NCBI RefSeq assembly: GCF_020554845.1
Contig: NZ_JAJCIA010000047.1
Span: forward strand, 1-28,053
Direction of reading: 5' to 3'
DNA: 28,053 bases
From: Blautia faecis
GTDB lineage: Bacteria; Bacillota; Clostridia; Lachnospirales; Lachnospiraceae
The number at the start of each line of letters is the position of its first letter. The first letter of the stretch is position 1. The translations under genes and the position numbers were made by a program. This document shows positions 7,960 through 16,802 of the stretch, one piece after another. The notes under the pieces were generated by a model. It worked only from the letters and a program-made list of their open reading frames with translations, had not been told where the DNA came from and made no database searches.

Positions 7960-7984
7960 GTGCATCGCGAAGCGTGCTGCTGAG
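7960..7984. repeat. Small dispersed repeat upstream of sigG
   Basis: Bases 7960-7984 match 17724-17749 closely, beginning GTGCAT and differing mostly by transitions (C/T or A/G). Both copies are intergenic. The sharing suggests a short structured repeat family, not coding sequence. Confidence 0.35.
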
Positions 7985-8085
7985 AACGAAGTGAACAGTA
8001 ACAATGATTCTCACGTGGGAGGATAAATATTCTTTTTTCGGGAAAATATAAAAATTATTGCCCCTTGACAATTGGGAAAATAGAA

Positions 8086-8343
8086 TTAAGCCTTTTTACA
8101 GCAATACTTTTCATCAATTTCTACCAGGATAATGTCATCTCCGATCTGCCGGATACAATTCCATGGAATTATATATTCACTTCCGGCTCCCCAGAAACAA
8201 AAGCAGAAACTGCCAGGTCCGGGAACCACAAGGGCGGTAATACATCCGGTTTCACAGTTAAATTCCACATCCACCGGACAGCCAAGTGTACGGCAGGTAC
8301 AGATATTGATCACTTCTTTTTGCTTTAATTCGCAAATACGCAT
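8086..8343 (-). CDS. ylmC: YlmC/YmxH family PRC-barrel-like sporulation protein
   Basis: An 85-residue protein opening MRICELKQKEVINICTCRTLG, with PGPG near the middle and a C-terminal IPWNCIRQIGDDIILVEI. This is the signature of the small YlmC/YmxH family found in sporulating Firmicutes. The biochemical role is not established. The start at 8343 begins the conserved MRICEL; a GTG three codons earlier is the only alternative, and an AGGTG sits 6 bases upstream of the chosen ATG. It lies directly upstream of sigG and diverges from nrdR, a neighbourhood typical of Clostridia. Confidence 0.85.
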   Translation of the reverse strand: MRICELKQKEVINICTCRTLGCPVDVEFNCETGCITALVVPGPGSFCFCFWGAGSEYIIPWNCIRQIGDDIILVEIDEKYCCKKA

Positions 8344-8402
8344 GAAAAGCACCTGTTTTTTATGATATTATGCAAAAAGTCTGAAAATATGTATGGAGTT
8401 TA

Positions 8403-8432
8403 TTGACATACTTTCTATGATTAAAGTATAAT
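8403..8432 (+). promoter_or_regulatory. Promoter of nrdR
   Basis: TTGACA (8403-8408) and TATAAT (8427-8432) are both consensus, with an 18-base spacer. The start is expected near 8439, leaving a leader of about 105 bases. Confidence 0.8.
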
Positions 8433-8458
8433 AAGAAATAGGTAATTCAGTCCGTTTT

Positions 8459-8548
8459 ATGTTACTGAGCAAACAGAAAAGAGGAAAGTCTGCTGCCCGG
8501 ATTGTATGGCAGAAGGGGAGACATGAGGAAGGGGAAATAAATACATGA
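8459..8548 (+). CDS. Possible 29-residue upstream ORF overlapping nrdR
   Basis: An ATG at 8459 opens a basic 29-codon frame whose TGA overlaps the ATG of nrdR (ATGA, 8545-8548), which would allow coupled translation. No good ribosome binding site precedes it. I do not recognise the product, and it may be chance. Confidence 0.2.
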   Translation: MLLSKQKRGKSAARIVWQKGRHEEGEINT

Positions 8549-8994
8549 GATGTCCATACTGTAATCAGGATAATACAAGAGTAGTAGATTCAAGACCAGT
8601 GGAAGAGACCAATTCCATAAGACGCAGAAGACTGTGCGATTCCTGTGGAAGAAGATTTACCACTTATGAGAATGTGGAGACAATCCCGTTAACCGTAATC
8701 AAGAAGAATCTGAACCGTGAGCAGTACGACCGCAATAAACTGATCAACGGTGTCCGCCGCGCCTGCTACAAACGTCCCATTGCCAGCGATAAGCTGGAAG
8801 CCATGATCGATGCCATAGAAGGCGACATCTTTAATGCCGAAGATAAAGAAATCTCCAGCACGAAAATCGGAGAAATCGTGATGAGCCATTTAAAAGATCT
8901 GGATTCGGTGGCGTATGTGCGATTCGCTTCTGTGTATCGGGAGTTTAAAGATGTCAGTACCTTTATGGATGAATTGAAGAAATTTTTAAATTAG
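8545..8994 (+). CDS. nrdR: Transcriptional repressor NrdR
   Basis: A 149-residue protein of family length. Cys3, Cys6, Cys31 and Cys34 form the N-terminal zinc ribbon, and an ATP-cone domain follows (about residues 47-137, opening with [15 protein letters not shown]). NrdR senses ATP/dATP and represses ribonucleotide reductase genes through NrdR boxes. A GGAAGGGG sits about 8-15 bases before the ATG, and a consensus promoter lies 113 bases upstream. No reductase gene is in the window, so it acts in trans. Its terminator hairpin downstream (8997-9019) has lost its T tract at the edge of an inserted island. Confidence 0.95.
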   Translation: MRCPYCNQDNTRVVDSRPVEETNSIRRRRLCDSCGRRFTTYENVETIPLTVIKKNLNREQYDRNKLINGVRRACYKRPIASDKLEAMIDAIEGDIFNAEDKEISSTKIGEIVMSHLKDLDSVAYVRFASVYREFKDVSTFMDELKKFLN

Positions 8995-8996
8995 AA

Positions 8997-9019
8997 AAAT
9001 CCTCGCCAGAGAGCGGGGA
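8997..9019. repeat. Left copy of a 23-bp direct repeat (nrdR terminator hairpin without T tract)
   Basis: These 23 bases are identical to 12411-12433. They form a hairpin (stem CCTCGC with GCGGGG, loop CAGAGA) right after the nrdR stop. Here the hairpin runs into AACCGG, while the right copy runs into seven T. That is what a terminator split by an insertion would look like. Confidence 0.85.
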
Positions 9020-9020
9020 A

Positions 9021-9173
9021 ACCGGCTTCTGCTCCGGAATCGAAAATTATTCCAGGCATCTTTCCGGTCTTGAACCAGGACAGCCGCCCTATACACTTCT
9101 GGACTACTTTGGTGATGATTTCCTTCTTATTATTGATGAGTCTCACAAAACAGTTCCACAGGTAGGTGCCATG
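9021..9173 (+). pseudogene. uvrB: Fragment of uvrB (51 codons)
   Basis: Translated from 9021 the frame reads [16 protein letters not shown], later [20 protein letters not shown] and then VPQVGAM. This is the unmistakable centre of UvrB, including the helicase DES-H motif region. Nothing of UvrB lies before 9021 or after 9173, and it has no start codon or ribosome site. It is a relic carried in with the island, or left from a rearrangement. Confidence 0.88.
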
Positions 9174-9254
9174 TCAGAAATCTCCATAAAAAATGTAGAA
9201 TTGCTGTTTTTTTACAGCTTTTCACTTTTTCTGCTGTAAACATTATCATTATGA

Positions 9255-9283
9255 TTGCAACTCTACCCAAAACTTATTATAAT
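9255..9283 (+). promoter_or_regulatory. Promoter of the leucine-rich repeat gene
   Basis: TTGCAA (9255-9260) and TATAAT (9278-9283) have a 17-base spacer. The predicted start near 9290 lies downstream of the upstream ATG at 9251, which supports translation from 9320. Confidence 0.7.
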
Positions 9284-9319
9284 AAGAATCATGAAAAGCA
9301 ACACAGCAAGGAGAAACTT

Positions 9320-11869
9320 ATGAAAAAGATCAAAAAACTGACATCCCTATTATTTTGCTGTCTGTTTTTATATCTGCTGGCATTTCCAGGACAGGTACAG
9401 GCAGCCTCTCTCACCCCTACTGCGCAAGATAACCTTAGTGTTAAATTAAGGCGTTCTTCTGACCTTATTTCTATTTCCAACGGCTATATGCGAGTATTCC
9501 GCAAAACAAACAGCGTCGGTATTGAATACTATGACAACAGCCTGCAGATTACAGACAAAAGAGAAATTCCCATGGAGCTTCCTTTATGGGGTGGTTTTTA
9601 TGCAGGATCTGATGGATATTACCTGGTAGAGGGACAAAATAACACCGCCGAAGATAATTCCGCCGAGGTTATCCGTGTCATCCGATATGATACAAACTGG
9701 AATCGCAGCGGTGCGGCTTCCATTACAAGCAATCCGGATTTATTTGGAGGAGAGGTTCGCTATCCATTCGATTACGGATGTGTGGAAATGACAGAAACCA
9801 ACGGAACTCTCTATATTGTAACCGGTCATGAAGGCTATGTAGATGAATCTGTTGGACAGGGACATCAGGGATTCCTTATGATTGCCGTTGACCAGGCTTC
9901 CATGACCGGAAAGATCGTAAGCTGTGATCTGTGGCACTCCTTTGCCCAGTATATCAAATCGCAGTCCTCTTATCTGTATGTTCTGGAGCAAAGCGAGGGT
10001 TCCCGCTGTACCAAACTTTCCAGATACGACAGTACCACCCTTGATAAAAAAACTATCGAGCTTCTTCCTTATGGTGGTTCCCGTACTTCCGTATGGGCAC
10101 TGAACTGCTACGCAAGCGTAGATGGTATGGCTGTTTCTGCTGACAGTGTATTGTGTATCGGAACGACCATCGACCAGTCCCAGTATGACAATGTGACAAG
10201 TGACACTCCTCATAATATTTACCTTACAATTACTCCTGTTTCCGATTTTTCAAAAGAAGCAACCTCTGTAAAATACCTTACCAACTACACTGGCAATGGA
10301 AAGAGTTTTATGGGGGTAAAGATCACTCCAATCACAGAAAACCGTTTCATGATTTCCTGGGAAGAATATGAAAATACAGACGATTCTTCGTCAGAAAATT
10401 ACGCATCTGCTGATGATTCTCTTTCTTCCAGTACTCTTCATTACCTCTTTGTTGATGGTAAGGGAAATGTACTTAGCAGGGAATACACCACTGCTGCGCC
10501 CGTATCCGACTGCCAGCCTGTCGTTAAAGATTCCAAGGTTGTTTACTACGCCTCCAATGCCAATACTGTTAATTTTTACTCTATTGATGCAAATGACGGC
10601 ACAGCCTCCAAAAAGATTTACCGTACTGCAGGTGAAAATGCTACCTGGGATTTTGCAAATGGTGTTCTCACCATTTCCGGTCAGGGTGCACTTAATATCT
10701 CCACGGATGAAAACGATCGTTTCCCCGTTTCTTCCACTCAGGGAGGCTACAGTTTCTGGAGCGGCACGGCATGGAAGTCCATGAAAAATCAGGTAAAAAA
10801 AATAGTTATAAAATCCGGGATTACCAGTATTTCAGAAAATGCATTTAATTATCTGCCCAATCTGAAGGAAGTCGTAATTGAAAACGGTGTCCACACTATT
10901 GGAAAGGAAGCTTTTGCTTTCTGCTCTAATCTTGAAACAGTCACTCTGCCAGACAGCGTAATCAACATCGGGGATGACATTGTATGGGAAGGCTCCTACT
11001 GGTATTCCGGCGGTCATGTATACTACGCCACCATTTATGCCTCCTCTAACTCAGCTGCCATTACATATACACGTAAGAACAACATTGGTTATGCCTGCGA
11101 CCTTTCTCAGGCATCTGTAACCGGAGTTAAAGCGACTTATGCTTATACTGGAAAAGCTCTAAAACCAGTTCCAACTATTACTCTTGGAAAGCAAAAACTT
11201 ATAGAAGGACAGGATTATAAAGTTACCTACAGCAATAACAAAAAAGTCGGAACTGCCACTGTAACCATTACAGGCCAGAACAACTATTTTGGAACTATTA
11301 CCTTAGATTTCCAGATTACCTCAAGTTCAAATAACAAAGATGATAAACCTCAGACTACAGTAGTGAAATCCTTCAGTGATTCTTACAATGTCTACACAGT
11401 TAATAAAAATGGTACCTCTGTTACTTTAAAGCGGTCAAAGTCCAAAGCCATCACGACTGCAGCAATTCCTTCCTCTGTGAAGGCAAACGGTCGGACCTAT
11501 AAAGTCACAGCCATTGCTTCCGGAGCTTTCAAAAACTGCCGAAAGCTAAGACAAGTAACCATTGCCAGGAATATTTCTTCCATCGGCACCAGTGCTTTCC
11601 AGGGCTGCAGTGCTTTACGGACTGTAAAGATTGGCTACAAAGTTTCTTCCATTGGCAAAAAAGCATTCTACGACTGCAAGGCCCTTACTTCTGTCAGCAT
11701 TCAGTCCAAGAAGCTTACCTCCGGTACCGTAGGAAAAAGTGCTTTCACCAAAGCCGGCAGAAACAACTACAAGAAGCTGAAAGTAAAAGTACCAGCAAGC
11801 AAGCTTTCCGCCTATAAAAAGCTCTTCAAGAGTAAGGGACTTTCTGCAAAAGCAAAAATCAGTAAATAA
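9320..11869 (+). CDS. Secreted BspA-type leucine-rich repeat protein
   Basis: An 849-residue protein with a clear signal peptide (MKKIKKLTSLLF... cleaved near VQA-AS, residue 28). Residues about 30-480 form a long region without a recognisable motif, with repeated beta-strand-like stretches. LRR_5/BspA repeats follow at about 490-560 (ITSISENAF, HTIGKEAFAFCSNLETVTLP). A YTGKAL...VGTATVTITG module of the kind common in Lachnospiraceae surface proteins is at about 595-670. More LRR_5 repeats fill about 729-849 (AIASGAFKNC, SSIGKKAFYDC). There is no LPXTG anchor. A role in surface binding is inferred from BspA relatives. AAGGAG lies 6 bases before the ATG. The gene sits inside a repeat-bounded island, so it may be a recent arrival. 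Confidence 0.88.
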   Translation: MKKIKKLTSLLFCCLFLYLLAFPGQVQAASLTPTAQDNLSVKLRRSSDLISISNGYMRVFRKTNSVGIEYYDNSLQITDKREIPMELPLWGGFYAGSDGYYLVEGQNNTAEDNSAEVIRVIRYDTNWNRSGAASITSNPDLFGGEVRYPFDYGCVEMTETNGTLYIVTGHEGYVDESVGQGHQGFLMIAVDQASMTGKIVSCDLWHSFAQYIKSQSSYLYVLEQSEGSRCTKLSRYDSTTLDKKTIELLPYGGSRTSVWALNCYASVDGMAVSADSVLCIGTTIDQSQYDNVTSDTPHNIYLTITPVSDFSKEATSVKYLTNYTGNGKSFMGVKITPITENRFMISWEEYENTDDSSSENYASADDSLSSSTLHYLFVDGKGNVLSREYTTAAPVSDCQPVVKDSKVVYYASNANTVNFYSIDANDGTASKKIYRTAGENATWDFANGVLTISGQGALNISTDENDRFPVSSTQGGYSFWSGTAWKSMKNQVKKIVIKSGITSISENAFNYLPNLKEVVIENGVHTIGKEAFAFCSNLETVTLPDSVINIGDDIVWEGSYWYSGGHVYYATIYASSNSAAITYTRKNNIGYACDLSQASVTGVKATYAYTGKALKPVPTITLGKQKLIEGQDYKVTYSNNKKVGTATVTITGQNNYFGTITLDFQITSSSNNKDDKPQTTVVKSFSDSYNVYTVNKNGTSVTLKRSKSKAITTAAIPSSVKANGRTYKVTAIASGAFKNCRKLRQVTIARNISSIGTSAFQGCSALRTVKIGYKVSSIGKKAFYDCKALTSVSIQSKKLTSGTVGKSAFTKAGRNNYKKLKVKVPASKLSAYKKLFKSKGLSAKAKISK

Positions 11870-11910
11870 GCCATTTTTCTTTATGAAGCAGCTGCCATAT
11901 AACAAATGAA

Positions 11911-11932
11911 GCCGGTGTTTAAAAACACCGGC
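11911..11932. terminator. Hairpin after the leucine-rich repeat gene, T tract missing
   Basis: A stem GCCGGTGTTT with AAACACCGGC (11911-11920 and 11923-11932) has a 2-base loop. It is abutted directly by the left inverted repeat of the IS remnant at 11933, so any T tract was displaced by the insertion. Confidence 0.55.
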
Positions 11933-12411
11933 TCAGACTGTAGACAAACTTGGTGTTGGGGATTATGGCCAGCACCATTTTTCTTTTAAAACTTCTTTTC
12001 TTTTTATTTTCTTCAAAATCAACAAAAATCTGGCTGTGTTCCAACCTCGTTTTTCCAGGATCTTTGAAAAGATCTGCTCAAAAAGGTCTGTATCTTTGAA
12101 ACGGCGGGTATAATTCTTTCCAAATGTAGAGAAATGAGGTACTGGATCTAACATGTCTAGTCCGAGAAACCAGCGGTATGCAACGTTTACCTCGATCTCT
12201 TTCATGGTCTGACGCATGCTTTTTATCCCATAGAGATACTGAATGAATGGTATCTTTATCAGCATGACGGTATCCATACTGGGACGACCGTTATCCGGAC
12301 AGTATTTTTCGTCATCATAAAAAACACCGCCCTTCTGATATTCATTATAGCAGAAAAGCGGTTCCAACAATAGCAAAACCCTGCAAAAGCAGGGCTTTGT
12401 CTACAGTCTGA
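11933..12411. mobile_element. Deleted IS1182-family element with 16-bp terminal inverted repeats
   Basis: TCAGACTGTAGACAAA at 11933-11948 is the exact reverse complement of 12396-12411. Between them lies a broken transposase on the minus strand and, near the right end, a CCCTGC-AAAA-GCAGGG hairpin (12379-12394). At 479 bp the element is far shorter than an intact IS1182 and cannot move by itself. The right end abuts the right 23-bp direct repeat, overlapping it by one base. Confidence 0.75.
11963..12376 (-). pseudogene. IS1182-type transposase remnant
   Basis: The minus-strand frame includes DNGRPSMDTVMLIKIPFIQY, GIKSMRQTMKEIEVNVAYRW and PHFSTFGKNYTRRFKDTDLF. This is the conserved N-terminal (DUF772) part of IS1182-family transposases, covering about 12046-12321. 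The residues before and after it do not match the family, and the catalytic domain is missing, so the gene is truncated at both ends and inactive. Confidence 0.85.
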
Positions 12412-12440
12412 AATCCTCGCCAGAGAGCGGGGATTTTTTT
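12411..12440 (+). terminator. Right copy of the 23-bp repeat, intact terminator
   Basis: Bases 12411-12433 repeat 8997-9019 exactly and are followed by seven T (12434-12440). The hairpin AAATCCTCGC with GCGGGGATTT is a complete intrinsic terminator. It was probably the original nrdR terminator before the 3.4 kb insertion. Confidence 0.75.
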
Positions 12441-12467
12441 CTGTATAAACAAGTATTAAATGGAATA

Positions 12468-12499
12468 AAAAAGACAGGCCGCAGCGGACCTGTCTTTTT
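12468..12499. terminator. Terminator of gdhA
   Basis: An 11-bp stem (12468-12478 with 12489-12499) is flanked by A and T tracts and can act in both directions. It lies 22 bases past the gdhA stop codon, which is at 12521-12523 on the minus strand. Confidence 0.85.
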
Positions 12500-12520
12500 G
12501 AAACTTCAGATGACAGAGAA

Positions 12521-13867
<1,347 letters not shown>

Positions 13868-13902
13868 TCATCCAGATAGGTGTAAAATTTTTTAACGACG
13901 CT

Positions 13903-13931
13903 ATTATACACTAAAGTGCTAAAAATGAAAA
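13903..13931 (-). promoter_or_regulatory. Promoter of gdhA
   Basis: On the minus strand, TTTTCA (13926-13931) and TATAAT (13903-13908) are separated by 17 bases. The -10 is consensus and the -35 matches four of six. Confidence 0.65.
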
Positions 13932-14077
13932 GAGTTTTTTTCATATTTCCAAAAATTTCATTAAGGCTTGCGAAAATGAGCCAAATATGAGATGATAGAT
14001 AGCAAGAAATACATTATGCCGGAGCAGGAAAAAGACAGATATGCCGGACATAAGTAGTAAGATGAGGAGTGAAATAA

Positions 14078-15295
14078 ATGAAAACATTCGAGAAGTCCAG
14101 TAAACTGGATAACGTACTTTATGATGTGCGAGGACCGGTAGTGGATGAAGCGGCCAGAATGGAAGAGGATGGAATGGAGATTCTGAAGCTGAATATCGGC
14201 AATCCATATCCATTTGGATTTTCTGCACCGCAGGAAGTAATTCTGGACATGCTGAGCAATATTCGTACCTCTCAGGGATATTCCGATTCCAAAGGAATCT
14301 TTTCCGCAAGAAAGGCCATTATGCAGTATGCCCAGCTTCGAGGAATTCCCGGGGTTACCATGAGTGATATTTATACAGGTAATGGTGTCAGTGAGCTGAT
14401 CAATCTCTGTATGCAGGCACTTCTGGATAACGGGGATGAGATTCTGATCCCTGCACCGGATTATCCTTTGTGGACAGCTACTGCGACTCTGGCAGGTGGA
14501 AATGTAGTTCATTATATTTGTGATGAGCAGTCTGAATGGTATCCGGACATTGATGATATTAAGAGCAAGATCACAGACAAGACCAAAGCGATTGTTATCA
14601 TTAATCCGAATAACCCTACAGGAGCAGTTTATCCCAAGGAGATCCTGGAGCAGATCGTGCAGATCGCAAGAGAGCACGAGCTGATCATTTTTTCAGATGA
14701 GATATACGACCGTCTGATCATGGATGGCTATAAGCATACTTCTATTGCATCCCTTGCACCAGACGTATTCTGCGTTACTTTTTCCGGACTTTCCAAGTCT
14801 CATATGATCGCTGGTTTCCGTATTGGATGGATGATCTTAAGTGGTGCCAAGAATAAGGCGAAGGGGTATATTGAAGGTATTAACATGCTTTCCTCCATGC
14901 GTCTTTGCTCCAATGTTCCGGCCCAGTCCATTGTACAGACTGCACTTGGTGGATACCAGAGTGTAAATGAGTACATTCAGCCAGGCGGAAGAGTTTATGA
15001 GCAGAGAGATTTTATCTACAAGGCACTCAATGACATTCCGGGAATCACAGCCGTAAAGCCCAAGGCTGCGTTCTATATTTTTCCGAAGATCGATACAGAA
15101 AAATTCAATATTCACAATGACGAGCAGTTTGCTCTTGATTTCTTACATAAGAAACAGGTGCTTCTGGTGCCGGGAAAGGGCTTTAACTGGAATTGTCCTG
15201 ACCACTTCCGCGTAGTATATCTGCCGAATGTGCGTCAGCTGGAGAAGGCTATGGACAAGCTGAAGGATTTCTTGTCCACCTATAAACAGCGATAA
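14078..15295 (+). CDS. alaA: AlaA-type glutamate-pyruvate aminotransferase
   Basis: A 405-residue class I pyridoxal phosphate aminotransferase. It closely follows E. coli AlaA along its length: NIGNPYPFGF, QGYSDSKGIFSARKAIMQ, YTGNGVSELI, PAPDYPLWTA, NPNNPTGAVY, SDEIYD and KGYIEGINMLSSMRLC. The PLP lysine is Lys240 in SGLSKSHMIAGFR, and the substrate arginine is in DHFRVVYLP. The expected reaction is pyruvate plus glutamate giving alanine and 2-oxoglutarate. GAGGAG lies about 9 bases before the ATG. A weak promoter (TTGCGA 13968, GATGAT 13991) may serve it. Divergent gdhA supplies glutamate, and citrate synthase follows on the same strand, so the three genes form a nitrogen/carbon junction. 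Confidence 0.9.
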   Translation: MKTFEKSSKLDNVLYDVRGPVVDEAARMEEDGMEILKLNIGNPYPFGFSAPQEVILDMLSNIRTSQGYSDSKGIFSARKAIMQYAQLRGIPGVTMSDIYTGNGVSELINLCMQALLDNGDEILIPAPDYPLWTATATLAGGNVVHYICDEQSEWYPDIDDIKSKITDKTKAIVIINPNNPTGAVYPKEILEQIVQIAREHELIIFSDEIYDRLIMDGYKHTSIASLAPDVFCVTFSGLSKSHMIAGFRIGWMILSGAKNKAKGYIEGINMLSSMRLCSNVPAQSIVQTALGGYQSVNEYIQPGGRVYEQRDFIYKALNDIPGITAVKPKAAFYIFPKIDTEKFNIHNDEQFALDFLHKKQVLLVPGKGFNWNCPDHFRVVYLPNVRQLEKAMDKLKDFLSTYKQR

Positions 15296-15310
15296 GAAGA
15301 TAATAAAACA

Positions 15311-15415
15311 ATGGCAGTCACAGATTATCCATTTACAATGCCGGAGCAGAAGCATCCGCTTCTGACTCTGACAGCATTAATAATTGAGGGAGGAACGGAT
15401 TATCGGACGGATTAA
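15311..15415 (+). CDS. Possible 34-residue small ORF
   Basis: An ATG at 15311 opens a 34-codon frame (MAVTDYPFTM... ending GGTDYRTD) that fills most of the gap between alaA and citrate synthase and stops 20 bases before the next gene. It has no clear ribosome binding site. A hairpin (CAGAAGC with GCTTCTG, about 15347-15364) lies inside it. I do not recognise the product; it may be a leader peptide or chance. Confidence 0.22.
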   Translation: MAVTDYPFTMPEQKHPLLTLTALIIEGGTDYRTD

Positions 15416-15435
15416 AAAGAAAGGAGTTTATTTGA

Positions 15436-16800
15436 ATGACAGGATTTAAGATGAAAGTAACACCGGAAATAGAGAACCTGACGGAGGTTTGCAAGGAGCA
15501 TTCCAGCCTGGATCTGTCTCTTTATCAGAAATACGATGTAAAGCGAGGGCTTCGCGATATCAATGGTAAGGGCGTCCTGGCGGGTCTGACGCAGATTTCC
15601 AATGTATGCGCCACGAAGGTGGTTGACGGCAAGGAAGTGCCCTGTGCGGGCAGTCTTTCCTACAGGGGATATGACATCAAGGAGTTGACCAGGGGATTTA
15701 TTGAAGATGACAGATACGGCTTCGAAGAAACTACCTATCTTTTACTGTTCGGCAAGCTTCCGAATGAGGAGGAACTGGAGGATTTCACCAAGCTTCTGGC
15801 GAACCAGCGCTCCCTTCCTACGAATTTCGTAAGGGACGTTATCATGAAAGCACCGTCCAAGGACATTATGAATGCCCTGTCCAGAAGTGTGCTTACACTT
15901 TATTGCTATGACAAGGAGCCGGATGATATTTCCCTTCCGAATGTACTGAGACAGTGCCTGAATCTGATCAGTGTATTTCCTCTTTTATCTGTTTATGGAT
16001 ATCAGGCTTACAATCACTATGTATGCGGCAAGAGCCTTTATATTCACAATCCGAAGAAAGAGCTTTCCACAGCGGAGAATATCCTCCGTATGCTTCGCCC
16101 GGATAAGAAATATTCCCATCTGGAGGCGAAGATCCTGGATCTTGCCCTGATCCTTCATATGGAGCATGGCGGTGGTAATAACTCTACATTTACTACACAC
16201 GTTGTTTCCTCATCCGGAACAGACACTTATTCTGCAATCGCAGCAGCTCTCGGTTCTCTGAAAGGTCCGAAGCACGGTGGTGCCAATATTAAGGTTGTAA
16301 GTATGTTCCAGGATTTGAAGAAGAATGTGAAGGATATTTCTGACGAAGAGGAAGTAAGAGAGTATCTGAAGAAACTGCTTCGCAAAGAAGCTTTTGATAA
16401 GAGAGGTCTTATTTATGGTATGGGACACGCGATCTATTCGGTATCGGATCCCCGTGCCCAGGTACTGAAAGGCTTTGTTGAGACTCTGGCCAGAGAAAAA
16501 GGCCGTATGAAAGAATACAATCTCTACGCGATGGTAGAGCAAATGGCTCCGGAGGTTATCGCCGAGGAGCGCCATATTTACAAGGGTGTCAGCGCAAACG
16601 TGGATTTTTACAGCGGTTTTGTTTACAGCATGCTGGATTTGCCTCTTGAGCTGTATACACCGATTTTTGCAGTGGCACGTATTGTGGGCTGGAGCGCCCA
16701 CCGAATGGAAGAACTGATCAATACAGACAAGATCATCCGTCCGGCTTACAAGAACGTTCTGGCTCCGGCTGTATACGTACCGCTTAAGGAGCGTGAATAA
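15436..16800 (+). CDS. gltA: Citrate synthase
   Basis: A 454-residue protein of the long clostridial citrate/2-methylcitrate synthase type. Catalytic residues are in place: His244 in MEHGGGNNS, His331 in GMGHAIYS and Asp390 in VDFYSG. It condenses oxaloacetate and acetyl-CoA to citrate, the entry to 2-oxoglutarate and glutamate. AAGGAG lies 10 bases before the ATG at 15436; a second Met six codons in is possible. It follows alaA on the same strand and is separated by only two bases from the patatin gene, so those two are probably co-transcribed. A 2-methylcitrate activity cannot be excluded from sequence alone. Confidence 0.93.
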   Translation: MTGFKMKVTPEIENLTEVCKEHSSLDLSLYQKYDVKRGLRDINGKGVLAGLTQISNVCATKVVDGKEVPCAGSLSYRGYDIKELTRGFIEDDRYGFEETTYLLLFGKLPNEEELEDFTKLLANQRSLPTNFVRDVIMKAPSKDIMNALSRSVLTLYCYDKEPDDISLPNVLRQCLNLISVFPLLSVYGYQAYNHYVCGKSLYIHNPKKELSTAENILRMLRPDKKYSHLEAKILDLALILHMEHGGGNNSTFTTHVVSSSGTDTYSAIAAALGSLKGPKHGGANIKVVSMFQDLKKNVKDISDEEEVREYLKKLLRKEAFDKRGLIYGMGHAIYSVSDPRAQVLKGFVETLAREKGRMKEYNLYAMVEQMAPEVIAEERHIYKGVSANVDFYSGFVYSMLDLPLELYTPIFAVARIVGWSAHRMEELINTDKIIRPAYKNVLAPAVYVPLKERE

Positions 16801-16802
16801 GA

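Noticed and set aside
8480..8544. RNase P RNA-like GAGGAAAGTC in the nrdR leader
   Set aside because: Only this short stretch matches; the rest of the RNase P core is absent and there are only about 60 bases before the coding region.
9251..9319. Longer start for the LRR protein at 9251
   Set aside because: The predicted promoter -10 (9278-9283) lies inside this stretch, and the signal peptide and ribosome site fit 9320.
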